Positions 19,325 to 28,284 are shown, counted from the first letter of the stretch. The stretch is 64,000 bases of DNA from an uncultured Bacteroidales bacterium (GCA_910585445.1 CAJUEK010000002.1:58274-122273), one strand, 5' to 3'. The notes: a model not told the origin generated them from the letters alone. A program made the numbers and translations.

Positions 19325-20578
19325 TTATTCTTCGTCTTCTTCAAATTCCGCCCGCAGGATGTCCATTACCTCCTCGACTGTCTCGTCTTCAAGGTCGGCC
19401 CTCTTGGCGATGTCAGCTGCGGAAAGCGAGAGCACGCTCTTGGCCGTGTCGCAGCCGATTCCCTGCAGCTTTTCAATTATCCAGCTCTCGATGACGTCGC
19501 TGAATTCGCTCAGGAGCACGTCCTCCTCGTCTTCTGCGGTGTCCTCTGCCGGAAGCTCTCTCCATACCTCGATTTCCTTGCCCACGAGCATGCTGGCCAG
19601 ACGGATATTGCATCCGCCCTTACCGATACCTTTCTTCACCTCGTCAGGCAGCATGAATACCTTGATCTTGTCTTCTTCCCCGCCGAGCACGATTGAAGAA
19701 ATCTTTGCCGGATTGAGCGCCCTCTGGATGAGCAGCTGGGTGTTCGATGTCCACTGGAGAACGTCGATGTTCTCGTTGCGCAGCTCTCTCACGATGCCGA
19801 TGATACGCGAACCCTTGACACCGATACATGCTCCGATCGGGTCGATTCTCTCGTCATATGATTCCACTGCCACCTTGGCCCTCTCGCCAGGTACGCGCAC
19901 GACTTTCTTTATTGTTATCAGGCCGTCATAAATCTCAGGAACCTCCTGCTCAAAGAGCTTCTCGAGGAATTCCGGAGTCACGCGCGAAAGCACGATGTAC
20001 GGCGTGGTGTTGTTCTTCATCTCCACGCTCTTGATGATGGCCCTTACGGTGTCATTCTTCTTGAAGTGCTCGCCCGGAATCTGCTCTGACTTCGGAAGCC
20101 TCAACTCATTGCCGTCCTCATCAAGGATGAGCGCTTCCTTTGCCCATGTCTGATAGACCTCACCGGTGAATATCTCTCCGATTTTGCCTACATATTTGTT
20201 ATAAAGATTGGCTTTCTCGATGTCCATGATCCTTCCCTGCAGGTTCTGCCTGATGTTCAGGATGCCGCGGCGTCCGAAATCCTTAAGCTCAATTTTCTTT
20301 GCGAATGTCTCCCCAAGCTCGTAGTCATCCTCCTCAAGGTCGGAAATGGCTATCTGCGTGTTCGGGTCTTCGACTTCCTCGACAACCTCCCTGTTCCAGT
20401 ATATCTCACAGTCTCCCTTGTCGATGTTGATGATGATGTCGAAGTTTTCCGCCGAACCGTAAGTCTTGGCAATCTGAGTCCTGAACACATCCTCGAGTAC
20501 CCCCATCATGGTAGGCCTGTCGATGTTCTTCTGGTTCTTGAACTCTGCAAAAGCATCTTTAAGCTCTATCTTTTCCAT
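19325..20578 (-). CDS. nusA: Transcription termination/antitermination factor NusA
   Basis: 417 residues: an N-terminal RNA-polymerase-binding domain (about 1-125), an S1 domain (about 135-200, GEIFTGEVYQ), then two KH domains with GVKGSRIIGIVREL and GKGGCNIRLASMLVG. The C-terminal acidic stretch ends in DEE. The length fits the shorter NusA of Bacteroidota, which lacks the extra acidic repeats of enterobacteria. It lies between rimP and infB and is probably cotranscribed with both. Confidence 0.95.
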   Translation of the reverse strand: MEKIELKDAFAEFKNQKNIDRPTMMGVLEDVFRTQIAKTYGSAENFDIIINIDKGDCEIYWNREVVEEVEDPNTQIAISDLEEDDYELGETFAKKIELKDFGRRGILNIRQNLQGRIMDIEKANLYNKYVGKIGEIFTGEVYQTWAKEALILDEDGNELRLPKSEQIPGEHFKKNDTVRAIIKSVEMKNNTTPYIVLSRVTPEFLEKLFEQEVPEIYDGLITIKKVVRVPGERAKVAVESYDERIDPIGACIGVKGSRIIGIVRELRNENIDVLQWTSNTQLLIQRALNPAKISSIVLGGEEDKIKVFMLPDEVKKGIGKGGCNIRLASMLVGKEIEVWRELPAEDTAEDEEDVLLSEFSDVIESWIIEKLQGIGCDTAKSVLSLSAADIAKRADLEDETVEEVMDILRAEFEEDEE

Positions 20579-20602
20579 TGTTTCTTATTTGTTTTTACGT
20601 AA

Positions 20603-21070
20603 TTATTCAAATTCAATGAACGGGCGCACGGAATTCACCTGGTCCATGGCATATCTGTCCTCGTGCTCCACAATCTCTTTTTTCTTCTTGCCCTCGACAG
20701 CTTCCTTTGCGGAATATTTCAATGTTATGCCATCTTCGTCGGCTTCCGTAAGTGTTCCGACCAGCTTCCTGCCGCCCTTGAGCATCACCTCAACCTTTGA
20801 CCCCCTTGCCTTAAGGTACTGCTTCAGGACCTTGAAAGGCTGGTCAAGCCCGGCAGAGCTGACGGTGAGCGAATAGTCCTCCTTCTCCCTGTCGAACTTT
20901 GCCTCGAAGGCGCGGCTCAGGGAAATGCAGTCCTCCAGCTCTACTGTCCCTTCCTCAGACTCTACTGTAAGGGTCACGTCATTGTCCCTGCTGACGGAAA
21001 TGTCAACAATGTATAATCCGCGTGCAACGATTTCGCCTGTCATTGCATCTATGATGTCCGATACGTTCAT
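20603..21070 (-). CDS. rimP: Ribosome maturation factor RimP
   Basis: A 155-residue protein needed for 30S assembly. The N-terminal domain holds VDISVSRDNDVTLTVESEEG and LEDCISLSRAFEAKFD; YSLTVSSAGLDQPF matches the conserved S-S-P/A-G-D/L motif; a small C-terminal SH3-like domain follows. It is the first gene of the leftward rimP-nusA-infB operon. A minus-strand promoter (TTTG, 18 nt, TACATTTG) lies at 21133-21162, divergent from lpxD. Confidence 0.93.
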   Translation of the reverse strand: MNVSDIIDAMTGEIVARGLYIVDISVSRDNDVTLTVESEEGTVELEDCISLSRAFEAKFDREKEDYSLTVSSAGLDQPFKVLKQYLKARGSKVEVMLKGGRKLVGTLTEADEDGITLKYSAKEAVEGKKKKEIVEHEDRYAMDQVNSVRPFIEFE

Positions 21071-21132
21071 TCTGCTTCCTGTAAATGCATAAAATAAGGG
21101 GGCTTGCTGCCCCCTAAATCATTCTCACGATG

Positions 21133-21162
21133 CAAATGTACGAATAAAATCAGAATAACAAA
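21133..21162 (-). promoter_or_regulatory. Promoter of the rimP-nusA-infB operon
   Basis: Minus strand TTTG at 21162-21159 and TACATTTG at 21140-21133, separated by 18 nt, close to the Bacteroides -33/-7 geometry. The rimP start is about 63 bp downstream. Confidence 0.6.
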
Positions 21163-21190
21163 AAAAAGTTGTACCAGAACCTGCAAAATA

Positions 21191-22177
21191 ATGAAATTCA
21201 AGGCAAAAGAGATCGCTGACATACTTGGCGGGACAGTTGACGGTGATCCTGAGGTGACAGTCACGGCCTTTGCGCGCATTGAGAGCGGCAAGCCGGGCGC
21301 AATCTGTTTTTTCGCCAATCCAAAGTATGAGCACTATGTGTATTCATGCAAATCGGACATAATAATAGTAAACAGGACATTCGTACCCAAAGAGGCCGTG
21401 ACGGCGACGCTCGTCAGGGTTGATGACGCGTATGCGGCAGTGGCCTCGCTCCTGGACTATGTGACTGCGCAGAAGCGTTCCTATAAGAGATACCGCGGGC
21501 TCAGATGCCGTGTCAGGCTTTCCTCCAAAATAGGAAGCAAGGTATATATAGGTGATTTCGCATATGTCGGCAAGAAGGCCGAAATCGGGGACTTCACCAA
21601 AATATACGAGCACGTGTATGTGGGCGACGGCGTGAAAATCGGCTCGAAATGCATCATTTATCCTGGAGTGAGGATTTATCCAGGCATGGTGATAGGTGAC
21701 AATGTTATAATACATTCCAATGCGGTCATAGGCTCGGACGGATTCGGGTTCGCTCCTCTTGAGGACAAGAGCTGGAAGAAAATCGAGCATACCGGAAATG
21801 TCATTGTGGAAGACGATGTGGAGATAGGCGCGAATGTCTGCGTTGACAAGTCGCAGATGGGCTCTACGGTGATACGCCGCGGCACGAAGATAGACAACCT
21901 CTGCCAGATTGCGCACAACGTGGAGATAGGTCCGGATACGGTAATGGCCTCACAGAGCGGTATAGCGGGATCTTCAAAGATAGGCAGCCACTGCATCATT
22001 GCCGGCCAGGTCGGGGTGGCAGGGCACTTGACCATAGCGGACGACACTACGCTCGGCGCCCAGGCAGGTGTGCTTGGCAATGTCAAGGAAAGCGGCCAGG
22101 TCCTCATGGGGTCTCCGGCCTTCCCTCTTAAGCAGTATCTGAGGAGCTACGCTGCTTTCAAAAAGGCGGGTAAATAG
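21191..22177 (+). CDS. lpxD: UDP-3-O-acylglucosamine N-acyltransferase
   Basis: A 328-residue acyltransferase for the third step of lipid A synthesis. The N-terminal uridine-binding domain (about 1-100) contains AICFFANPKYEHYVY. From about 105 a left-handed beta-helix of hexapeptide repeats runs to about 310 (VRIYPGMVIGDNVIIHSNAVIGSDGFG, a region carrying the catalytic His). The start at 21191 is chosen because MKFKAKEIADILGG matches the family N-terminus; the frame extends upstream without homology. First gene of lpxD-lpxC-lpxA. Confidence 0.95.
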   Translation: MKFKAKEIADILGGTVDGDPEVTVTAFARIESGKPGAICFFANPKYEHYVYSCKSDIIIVNRTFVPKEAVTATLVRVDDAYAAVASLLDYVTAQKRSYKRYRGLRCRVRLSSKIGSKVYIGDFAYVGKKAEIGDFTKIYEHVYVGDGVKIGSKCIIYPGVRIYPGMVIGDNVIIHSNAVIGSDGFGFAPLEDKSWKKIEHTGNVIVEDDVEIGANVCVDKSQMGSTVIRRGTKIDNLCQIAHNVEIGPDTVMASQSGIAGSSKIGSHCIIAGQVGVAGHLTIADDTTLGAQAGVLGNVKESGQVLMGSPAFPLKQYLRSYAAFKKAGK

Positions 22178-22197
22178 GAATATATCAAAATTATGCA

Positions 22198-22205
22198 TAT
22201 CTTTG
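22198..22205 (+). promoter_or_regulatory. Possible internal promoter before lpxC
   Basis: TATCTTTG lies in the 100-bp gap between lpxD and lpxC, 72 bp before the lpxC ATG, and matches TAnnTTTG. The unusual gap length within an otherwise tight operon supports a second start point; no -33 match was found. Confidence 0.4.
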
Positions 22206-22277
22206 CGGACTATTTGTGCCTGAGTTTCGACAAGATGTCGTTATGAAGGCCGGGACAAAATTAAGGACAGAAGACAG

Positions 22278-23195
22278 ATGCAGTTGCAGCAGACACTCAG
22301 GAAGAGCTATTCATTTGAAGGCAAAGGTCTCCATACGGGTAAAGTCGCCAAAATGGTGCTGAAGCCCGCTCCGGAGGATACGGGAATAATTTTCAAAAGG
22401 ACGGATATTGGCGAGGACGCCATAGTGGAGGCATTGGCTGAAAATGTATCCAATACTGCAAGAAGCACAACAATTTCAAGCGGTGAGGTGTCTGTGTCAA
22501 CCATAGAGCATTTGCTTTCGGCCTTGACCGGCATGGGAGTGGACAATGTCTTGGTGGAGATAGACAATGTGGAAGTCCCGATTCTGGACGGAAGCGCAAG
22601 GCCGTATGTGGAGGCAATCTGGAATGACGGTTTTGAAATGCAGGATGCTCCGCGCAGGTACATCACCATTGACAGGACGATAGAGGTGGTGAACGAAGAA
22701 AAAGGGTCCGTTGTCCGGATTGAGCCTGCCGAGGAGTTCTCCTATGACATAAAGATAGATTTCAACTCAAAAGTTCTCGGAGTGCAGCATGCCTGCTGGG
22801 ACCCGTCAGTCGTATATGCTTCGGAGATAGGCTCTTGCCGCACTTTCGTGTTTTTCCACGAACTTGAATATCTCTTCAACAACAATCTTGTCAAGGGAGG
22901 CGACATTGACAATGCTATAGTCATTGTCGAGCATCCGGTCACTCCGGAACAGGTTGAGCGTCTGAGCCGCCTGTTCGACGTGCCTGCCCTGGAGGTCTGC
23001 GAGAACGGTTACCTGAACAATCTGCACCTGCATTTTGAGAACGAATGCGCAAGGCACAAGCTCCTTGACCTGATAGGGGACCTGAGGCTTTCCGGAGGAT
23101 TCCTGAAGGCGAAAGTTACGGCCGAGAGAGCAGGACACGGAATCAATACCGCAGCCGCAAAGCAAGTGAGGGCAAGCCTCAAGTCAAACAACTAA
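22278..23195 (+). CDS. lpxC: UDP-3-O-acyl-N-acetylglucosamine deacetylase, stand-alone form
   Basis: A 305-residue zinc deacetylase, the committed step of lipid A synthesis. Motifs: GKGLHTGK near residue 17, VSTIEHLLSALTG (zinc His and catalytic Glu), ARHKLLDLIGDL (zinc His and Asp) and ERAGHGIN (catalytic His). In many Bacteroidota LpxC is fused to the dehydratase FabZ, giving about 460 residues; here the protein stops at the end of the deacetylase and lpxA begins 12 bp later, so there is no FabZ domain. Confidence 0.95.
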   Translation: MQLQQTLRKSYSFEGKGLHTGKVAKMVLKPAPEDTGIIFKRTDIGEDAIVEALAENVSNTARSTTISSGEVSVSTIEHLLSALTGMGVDNVLVEIDNVEVPILDGSARPYVEAIWNDGFEMQDAPRRYITIDRTIEVVNEEKGSVVRIEPAEEFSYDIKIDFNSKVLGVQHACWDPSVVYASEIGSCRTFVFFHELEYLFNNNLVKGGDIDNAIVIVEHPVTPEQVERLSRLFDVPALEVCENGYLNNLHLHFENECARHKLLDLIGDLRLSGGFLKAKVTAERAGHGINTAAAKQVRASLKSNN

Positions 23196-23207
23196 ACTTT
23201 TACAATT

Positions 23208-24020
23208 ATGGCAATTATTCATCCTCTTGCAACAGTACATCCGGGCGCAAAGCTCGGCGAGAACGTCGAAGTAGGACCTTACGCATATATCGAGGAACAT
23301 GTGGAAATCGGCGACGGAAGCCGCATCTTGCCTCATGCCACCATATTCAATTATGTCAGGATGGGCAAAGGCTGCACGGTATTTCCGGGAGCTGTCATCG
23401 GAGCCATACCTCAGGACCTCAAATTTGACGGTGAGGTGACATATGTGGAAATCGGTGACAATGTGAACATCCGTGAATGCGCTACCATCAACCGCGGCAC
23501 CAAGGCAAGCGGAAGGGGTGTTACCAAAATCGGGAACAATGTGCTTCTGATGTCATATACACATGTCGCGCATGACTGTATCGTCGGCAACAACTGCATC
23601 CTCGTTAGCTATGTCGGCATTGCGGGAGAGACTGACGTTGCGGACTGGGCGACCATCGGAGGAAGTACTGTGGCACATCAGTTCTCAAAAATCGGAAAGC
23701 ATGCCTTTGTAGGAGGCGGCTCGAAAATCAACAAGGACGTTCCGCCTTATGTACTCTGCGGACGTGACCCTCTTTCATATGCGGGAGTAAATATCGTTGG
23801 ACTCCGCAGAAGAGGATTCTCTTCAGACCAGATAAGAAACATAAAGGACATGTACGACATCATCTACAATAACGGTACTAATGTCACGGATGCCCTCGCA
23901 AAAATCGAGTCGGGATTCCCGCAGTCTGAGGAGAGGGACACCATCCTTGAATTCATACGTAACTCAAAGAGGGGAATAATAAGGGGCATGGGCTCTGATG
24001 TGAAAGGGAACATAGACTGA
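23208..24020 (+). CDS. lpxA: UDP-N-acetylglucosamine acyltransferase
   Basis: A 270-residue left-handed beta-helix enzyme that starts lipid A synthesis by transferring a hydroxyacyl chain to UDP-GlcNAc. The hexapeptide rungs run from IIHPLATVHPGAKLG to about residue 190. The catalytic His sits in YTHVAHDCIVGNN, and GIPQ-type GAIPQDLKF is present. A C-terminal helical domain (SSDQIRNIKDMYDIIY) completes the normal length. It lies 12 bp after lpxC and 7 bp before the WbqC-like gene. Confidence 0.95.
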   Translation: MAIIHPLATVHPGAKLGENVEVGPYAYIEEHVEIGDGSRILPHATIFNYVRMGKGCTVFPGAVIGAIPQDLKFDGEVTYVEIGDNVNIRECATINRGTKASGRGVTKIGNNVLLMSYTHVAHDCIVGNNCILVSYVGIAGETDVADWATIGGSTVAHQFSKIGKHAFVGGGSKINKDVPPYVLCGRDPLSYAGVNIVGLRRRGFSSDQIRNIKDMYDIIYNNGTNVTDALAKIESGFPQSEERDTILEFIRNSKRGIIRGMGSDVKGNID

Positions 24021-24027
24021 CGCAGTT

Positions 24028-24753
24028 GTGCCGAAGCTCCTTTCAACAGCTTATTTCCCCCCGGTCTCATATTTTGCCGCAATGGCTCAGGACATGGGAG
24101 GGCTGCATCCGAAACGTATCGGGGATGCGGCCCTTCATGACTTTCACGCGCCTGAGCTGGTGTCTTCAGTCGTATATGTCGAGGCATGTGAGAATTACTG
24201 CAAGCAGTCATACAGGAACAGGTGCAGATTCTATGCGGCAGACGGAGTGCAGGCATTGTCTTTTCCCATTGTGCATGAAGGAGGGACACACCGTCATCCT
24301 ATCTCTGAAACGAAGATTGACTATTCTGTCCCTTGGGTGATGCAGCACAAGCGGGCAATCGTGTCCGCATACAGGACCTCTGCCTATTTTGAATACTATC
24401 AGGACGAATTGTTTGACATCCTGGACAGCGGTCAGGAGAGGCTTCTTGACCTGAATATGGCCCTGCTCCGTTTTTTCATAGACAAGACCGGCCTTGCTGT
24501 TGACCTTAGGCTGACAGGGGAGTATTCCCCGGAAGGCATGGTGTCCGACGGTTCCGGTGCAATAATCAAGTGTGAGGATTTCCGTGAGTCCATCCATCCG
24601 AAAAGGAAAAATACAATTCTCGCTGACCTGGAACTGGAGAAGCCGTATTTCCAGGTTTTTTCCGGGAAATACGGCTTCCAGCCTGATCTTTCAATCATGG
24701 ACCTGCTGTTCAATGAAGGTCCTGATTCGATACTTTATCTTAAGAAAATCTAA
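24028..24753 (+). CDS. WbqC-family protein
   Basis: 241 residues with the WbqC signature: STAYFPPVSYFAAMAQ at the N-terminus, FHAPELVSSVVYVEACENYCKQSYRNR in the first third, and SETKIDYSVPWVMQHKRAIVSAYRTSAYFEYY in the middle. The family (PF08889) occurs in O-antigen loci and widely in Bacteroidota; its reaction is not established. It sits 7 bp after lpxA, so it is probably transcribed with lipid A genes. Its stop overlaps that of the convergent FadL-type gene by 4 bp. Confidence 0.8.
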   Translation: MPKLLSTAYFPPVSYFAAMAQDMGGLHPKRIGDAALHDFHAPELVSSVVYVEACENYCKQSYRNRCRFYAADGVQALSFPIVHEGGTHRHPISETKIDYSVPWVMQHKRAIVSAYRTSAYFEYYQDELFDILDSGQERLLDLNMALLRFFIDKTGLAVDLRLTGEYSPEGMVSDGSGAIIKCEDFRESIHPKRKNTILADLELEKPYFQVFSGKYGFQPDLSIMDLLFNEGPDSILYLKKI

Positions 24754-26417
24754 AATCTGAATCCAAGGGTCAGCATAATCTTCCAAGCCGACTTGATGTG
24801 CAGAATCTCCGGTGCAGGGGCGGACAGGTTTCCGTTCGTGTCGAAAATGTAGTCTTCATACGGCATTATGTACTCTCCGGCCTTGCGCCATGCGTCTCCT
24901 TCCCTTGTAGAGAAAGAGTAACGGCATGCCAAATCTGCAAAGAAAGAGCCCTTTGAGTTGAATCCAAGTCCGAAGGCCACATTGTGCGCATATAGATCCG
25001 GAAGCTTTTCACCATAAAAATCCAGTTTCTCAGCAGCTGTGCTGACTCCGTATCCGGCTCTTATGGCAAGAGGCCTGAAAGGCTTTACTTCTGCTCCGAA
25101 CCTGAAAGTGTGTGAAGTGCCGAACCTTGCCTTGATATCATCATTCACCTCGTCAAAATATGAGCTTGAACTTTCGTATGCCGGGCTTTTGAATTTCATC
25201 TTGCGATAGTCACAAAGCTCATAGTCCGCACTCAGTACAGCAACCTTGCCGATTGACCAGCCGATACCGAAATTGGCTCTGTACGGGGCTACGAAAGAAT
25301 ATTTGTACTCGCCTTCAGGGCTTGAGGCATAGGCGTCATATCTTTTATCGGTGTAGTTGGTCTCACCGTAATTGCTCCATACTTCAGTAATGTTCATAAG
25401 GGTCGGTGTGGAAATGGCCGCTCCGATGCGCAGGCCTGCCCCGGGTGTGAGAATTACACCGAATTTTGCGAAGTATCCTACGCTCGCGGCGCTGTAGGAA
25501 TATTTATAGAGCATGTCATGGAAATACATCTTCTTGCCGTCGTTCAGCTCAATCTCAAAGTCAGCCGGATCTACGGCCGCTTCCTTGAAGTATTCCCTGT
25601 AGTTGTAGTCCATCGAATTGACGCCCAAGTTCGCACCTATATAAAGGAAGTCCGAAATGTTCGCTCCGAAATTGAACAGATATTCATATTTGCTTCCGTA
25701 CACCTTCTTGCCGAATTTCTGGTCTATCGGTCCTGCAAGAGCTATTTCGGTATTGTCACCGTTCATGTATATGGCTTCGCTCGTTCCTGCGAACTGGTCG
25801 TCCTGGCCTCCGTAGGTCATGAACATCCCGCTCTGGTAGCCTACCACGTCTCTCCAGGAATATATGTCGTAAGCATTGTCAAGGTTCAGCTCGCTTCCGA
25901 GGTATCCGTTTGCTGTGGCATTTGCCGCCATGGCTCCCATGAATGAAGTAGTGCTGTTCCTTCCGCTCGCGTACATGTCCTCATTCCAGCTGTTGCTCCT
26001 GTTGGCAATGAAGCCGAAGGTGATGTTCTTCAGGCCGGATGTGCGGTGCGTGTTCAAGTTGCATGTGGCTCCTATGTTCGGCAGGCCGAATCCTACGGCA
26101 GTGTTTTTCATATTCCTTTCGAAATATGGGAGACTGCCGTCTTGGTAAGGTGATACTCCTTGTGTCCTGCTTATGGATAATGTCAGGGACGGGGTCAGTG
26201 TAATCTGTGAATATTTGGCCACTGCGCTTCCGGCAGGGTTTATGCTGATTGAACCCAAGTCGCCTCCCAATGCGGTGAAGGCATTGCCCATCGCCATTGT
26301 CCTTGCTGTCCCCTCATAGTCTGTGCTGCTGAACAAGAGGGCGTCTGATGCCGTCTGTGCATGTCCAAAGGCGGACATTGCCGCAAGTATTATGATAATT
26401 GATACTGTCTTTTTCAT
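24750..26417 (-). CDS. OmpP1/FadL-family outer-membrane channel
   Basis: 555 residues: signal peptide 1-20 (ending in GHAQ), then TARTMAMGNAFTALGGDLGSISINPAG, which is the conserved N-terminal hatch region of FadL/TodX channels (PF03349). The rest alternates aromatic beta-strands and ends in ...MLTLGFRF, a proper barrel terminus with a final Phe. It probably imports hydrophobic compounds; the substrate is unknown. It follows the Trp/Gly/Ser-rich lipoprotein by 39 bp in the same direction. Confidence 0.85.
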   Translation of the reverse strand: MKKTVSIIIILAAMSAFGHAQTASDALLFSSTDYEGTARTMAMGNAFTALGGDLGSISINPAGSAVAKYSQITLTPSLTLSISRTQGVSPYQDGSLPYFERNMKNTAVGFGLPNIGATCNLNTHRTSGLKNITFGFIANRSNSWNEDMYASGRNSTTSFMGAMAANATANGYLGSELNLDNAYDIYSWRDVVGYQSGMFMTYGGQDDQFAGTSEAIYMNGDNTEIALAGPIDQKFGKKVYGSKYEYLFNFGANISDFLYIGANLGVNSMDYNYREYFKEAAVDPADFEIELNDGKKMYFHDMLYKYSYSAASVGYFAKFGVILTPGAGLRIGAAISTPTLMNITEVWSNYGETNYTDKRYDAYASSPEGEYKYSFVAPYRANFGIGWSIGKVAVLSADYELCDYRKMKFKSPAYESSSSYFDEVNDDIKARFGTSHTFRFGAEVKPFRPLAIRAGYGVSTAAEKLDFYGEKLPDLYAHNVAFGLGFNSKGSFFADLACRYSFSTREGDAWRKAGEYIMPYEDYIFDTNGNLSAPAPEILHIKSAWKIMLTLGFRF

Positions 26418-26456
26418 GATGATATGCTTGTTTGTCTGGCAGTTAGCCTTGTTTCC

Positions 26457-27719
26457 TTATCTTCTTCCGCCGCCTGAGCCGCCGCTTCTGCTGTATCCAC
26501 CTCCGCTTGAGCTTGAACGGCTTCCGGATGATGAGCCTCCGCTATAGCTTGACCTGCTTGGTGCTGAACTGCTCGAGCGGTTGTAGCTTGACTGTGAGCT
26601 GCTGCTTCTGTTGTAGCTTGGCTGCGATGATGACTGCGAACTGCTGCTGCCGTAGCTTGTGCCACGGCTGTAGCTTGAACGTCCGGAAGAAACGGCAGCG
26701 GAACCTGATGACTGGCCAGAAGATGCAGGACGGCGGTAGTTGTATGCCGGTCTTGAGGATGATGCCGATGACGCTGCTGATGCCGGTCTGCCTGCTGTTG
26801 TCACGGGGCGTCTTGCTGTAGTTGAAGAGCCTGATGATACTGCCTGGCTCTGGGAACCTCTTGAAGGAACCGTCACCCTGCTGGCCGTTGTCCTTACTGC
26901 TGATGACGAGGCTCTTGAAGGGGCCGTCCGGCTTACTGTCCTTGTGGCTGCCTGGGTCTTTCCTGCCGACGGAGCGCTTGAAGATACTGTTCCGCGTCCG
27001 CCTCTTGTGCCGGTAGCTATCCCAGCACGTGAAGATGTCCTTGTAGTGAATACCCTGTCTGAGCCTGTGCTGTGGCGTGGTCCGCGCCAGCGGCTGTCCT
27101 TGACTATTATTGTGCCCCCATGGAAAGGAGGGTCCCATCCGCCGTACCATCCGCAATAGTGGTGGTGCCAGCTGCACCAAGGGTCATGCCAGCCCCAATA
27201 TCCTCCGTACCAAGGGTCGTACCATCCTCCCGGATAATACCAAGGGTCATACCAGCCGTAACCCCATGATGAATGCCATCCGCCGTACCACGGACTGTAC
27301 CAGCCGCGGTGTGCCCAATCTCTTGCATACCCCCAGCCGTAGTTCAGTGAAACCGACGGACCGTACCATCCCCACGGGTCTATGTTGTTGCGCCAGTCAT
27401 AGGGATTGTCGGTTATTGTCACTGATGTGCCTCCTCCAAGTCCGTCATACGTTATAGTGGCAGACATGTTCTTCGGAATCATCACCGTGTCTTTCCTGTC
27501 ACCGAAAAGATATATTTCCGACGCTTTGGTCTTTGCCACGAGAGCGTCCGTGGCTTCTTTCTGTTCTTGTGCGTCTGCTTTCTTCGTCAAGCTCGGGGTG
27601 CTGCCGTATATGCCGTCCTGAAACCTGTATCCGTCTCCGGAAGATGCATACTGTGCCGCTGTACCGCAGGAAGAAAGCATTACTGCTGCCGCAATGAGCA
27701 GAACGTGATTCTTTTTCAT
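26457..27719 (-). CDS. Low-complexity lipoprotein, Trp/Gly/Tyr-rich then Ser/Arg-rich
   Basis: 420 residues with a lipoprotein signal (MLSSC, Cys18). Residues about 20-115 are ordinary; about 120-190 consist of WY/GW/PWYGG repeats with very many Trp and Tyr; the remainder is Ser/Arg/Thr/Gly-rich, with repeated SSSQSS and YNRSSSS runs, ending in GGGRR. I do not recognise a catalytic domain. The composition suggests a surface-exposed, intrinsically disordered or matrix-binding protein. The start at 27719 is chosen for its lipoprotein signal. Array B of structured repeats lies upstream and points toward this gene. Confidence 0.75.
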   Translation of the reverse strand: MKKNHVLLIAAAVMLSSCGTAAQYASSGDGYRFQDGIYGSTPSLTKKADAQEQKEATDALVAKTKASEIYLFGDRKDTVMIPKNMSATITYDGLGGGTSVTITDNPYDWRNNIDPWGWYGPSVSLNYGWGYARDWAHRGWYSPWYGGWHSSWGYGWYDPWYYPGGWYDPWYGGYWGWHDPWCSWHHHYCGWYGGWDPPFHGGTIIVKDSRWRGPRHSTGSDRVFTTRTSSRAGIATGTRGGRGTVSSSAPSAGKTQAATRTVSRTAPSRASSSAVRTTASRVTVPSRGSQSQAVSSGSSTTARRPVTTAGRPASAASSASSSRPAYNYRRPASSGQSSGSAAVSSGRSSYSRGTSYGSSSSQSSSQPSYNRSSSSQSSYNRSSSSAPSRSSYSGGSSSGSRSSSSGGGYSRSGGSGGGRR

Positions 27720-27870
27720 ATAGTCGTCCTCCTTTACATTTGCACCGGGAAAACCGGACCGGTGCCGCAATATGTCGATTCTGTCGTTTTGCATGTCCCC
27801 GTCCCGGTCTTGCTCTGGCAAGATTATCTCTGTGTCAGGCTTGACGGAAACATGCAAAAATCAGGCGCAT

Positions 27871-28142
27871 CCGTATATATGCGCAAAGGCAAATATAGCA
27901 AAAGTCGAGAGCAAAACGTCAAGCTTGCTTGTAAGTTTTGCCGAGACCAAGCGTATATATGTCCGTCAGGACAAATATAGCAAAAGTCGAGAGCAGAGGC
28001 AAAATTTATTTTGGCTCTGCCGAGACCACTGCGTATATATGAGCCTTGGCTCAAATATAGCAAAAGTCGAGAGCAAAACGTCAAACTTGCTTGTAAGTTT
28101 TGCCGAAACCAAGCGTATATATGAACTTTAGCTCAAATATAA
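27871..28142 (-). repeat. Structured ~80-bp repeat array B, four units
   Basis: Read on the minus strand, TATATTTG boxes lie at 28141-28134, 28059-28052, 27979-27972 and 27897-27890, spaced 82, 80 and 82 bp. Each is followed by a palindrome with a different stem (GAGCT/AGTTC, GAGC/GCTC, GTCC/GGAC, GC/GC) and then ATATATACG. Units are joined by TCTCGGCA, a second hairpin, and TGCTCTCGACTTTTGC. The unit at 27979 has TTTG exactly 20 nt before its box. The leftmost unit is the nearest promoter-like element to the lipoprotein/FadL operon. Confidence 0.88.
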
Positions 28143-28284
28143 GAAACTGTTTTGAATTTCCTTTAAAAAATCTTTTTTCAGGAATTGGCTTATGTGGAAC
28201 ATGCGTGCCATTGGATTTGCGTTTATTGCCTTCTGGTGTGTTTGACGCAGGATAAAGGTAAGATATTCAGGAAATTATGTCAAC

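Noticed and set aside
27871..28142. CRISPR array (regular spacing of about 81 bp with conserved and variable parts)
   Set aside because: Conserved text covers most of each unit, the variable parts are complementary arms rather than unique spacers, similar units occur at other loci, and no cas gene is present.
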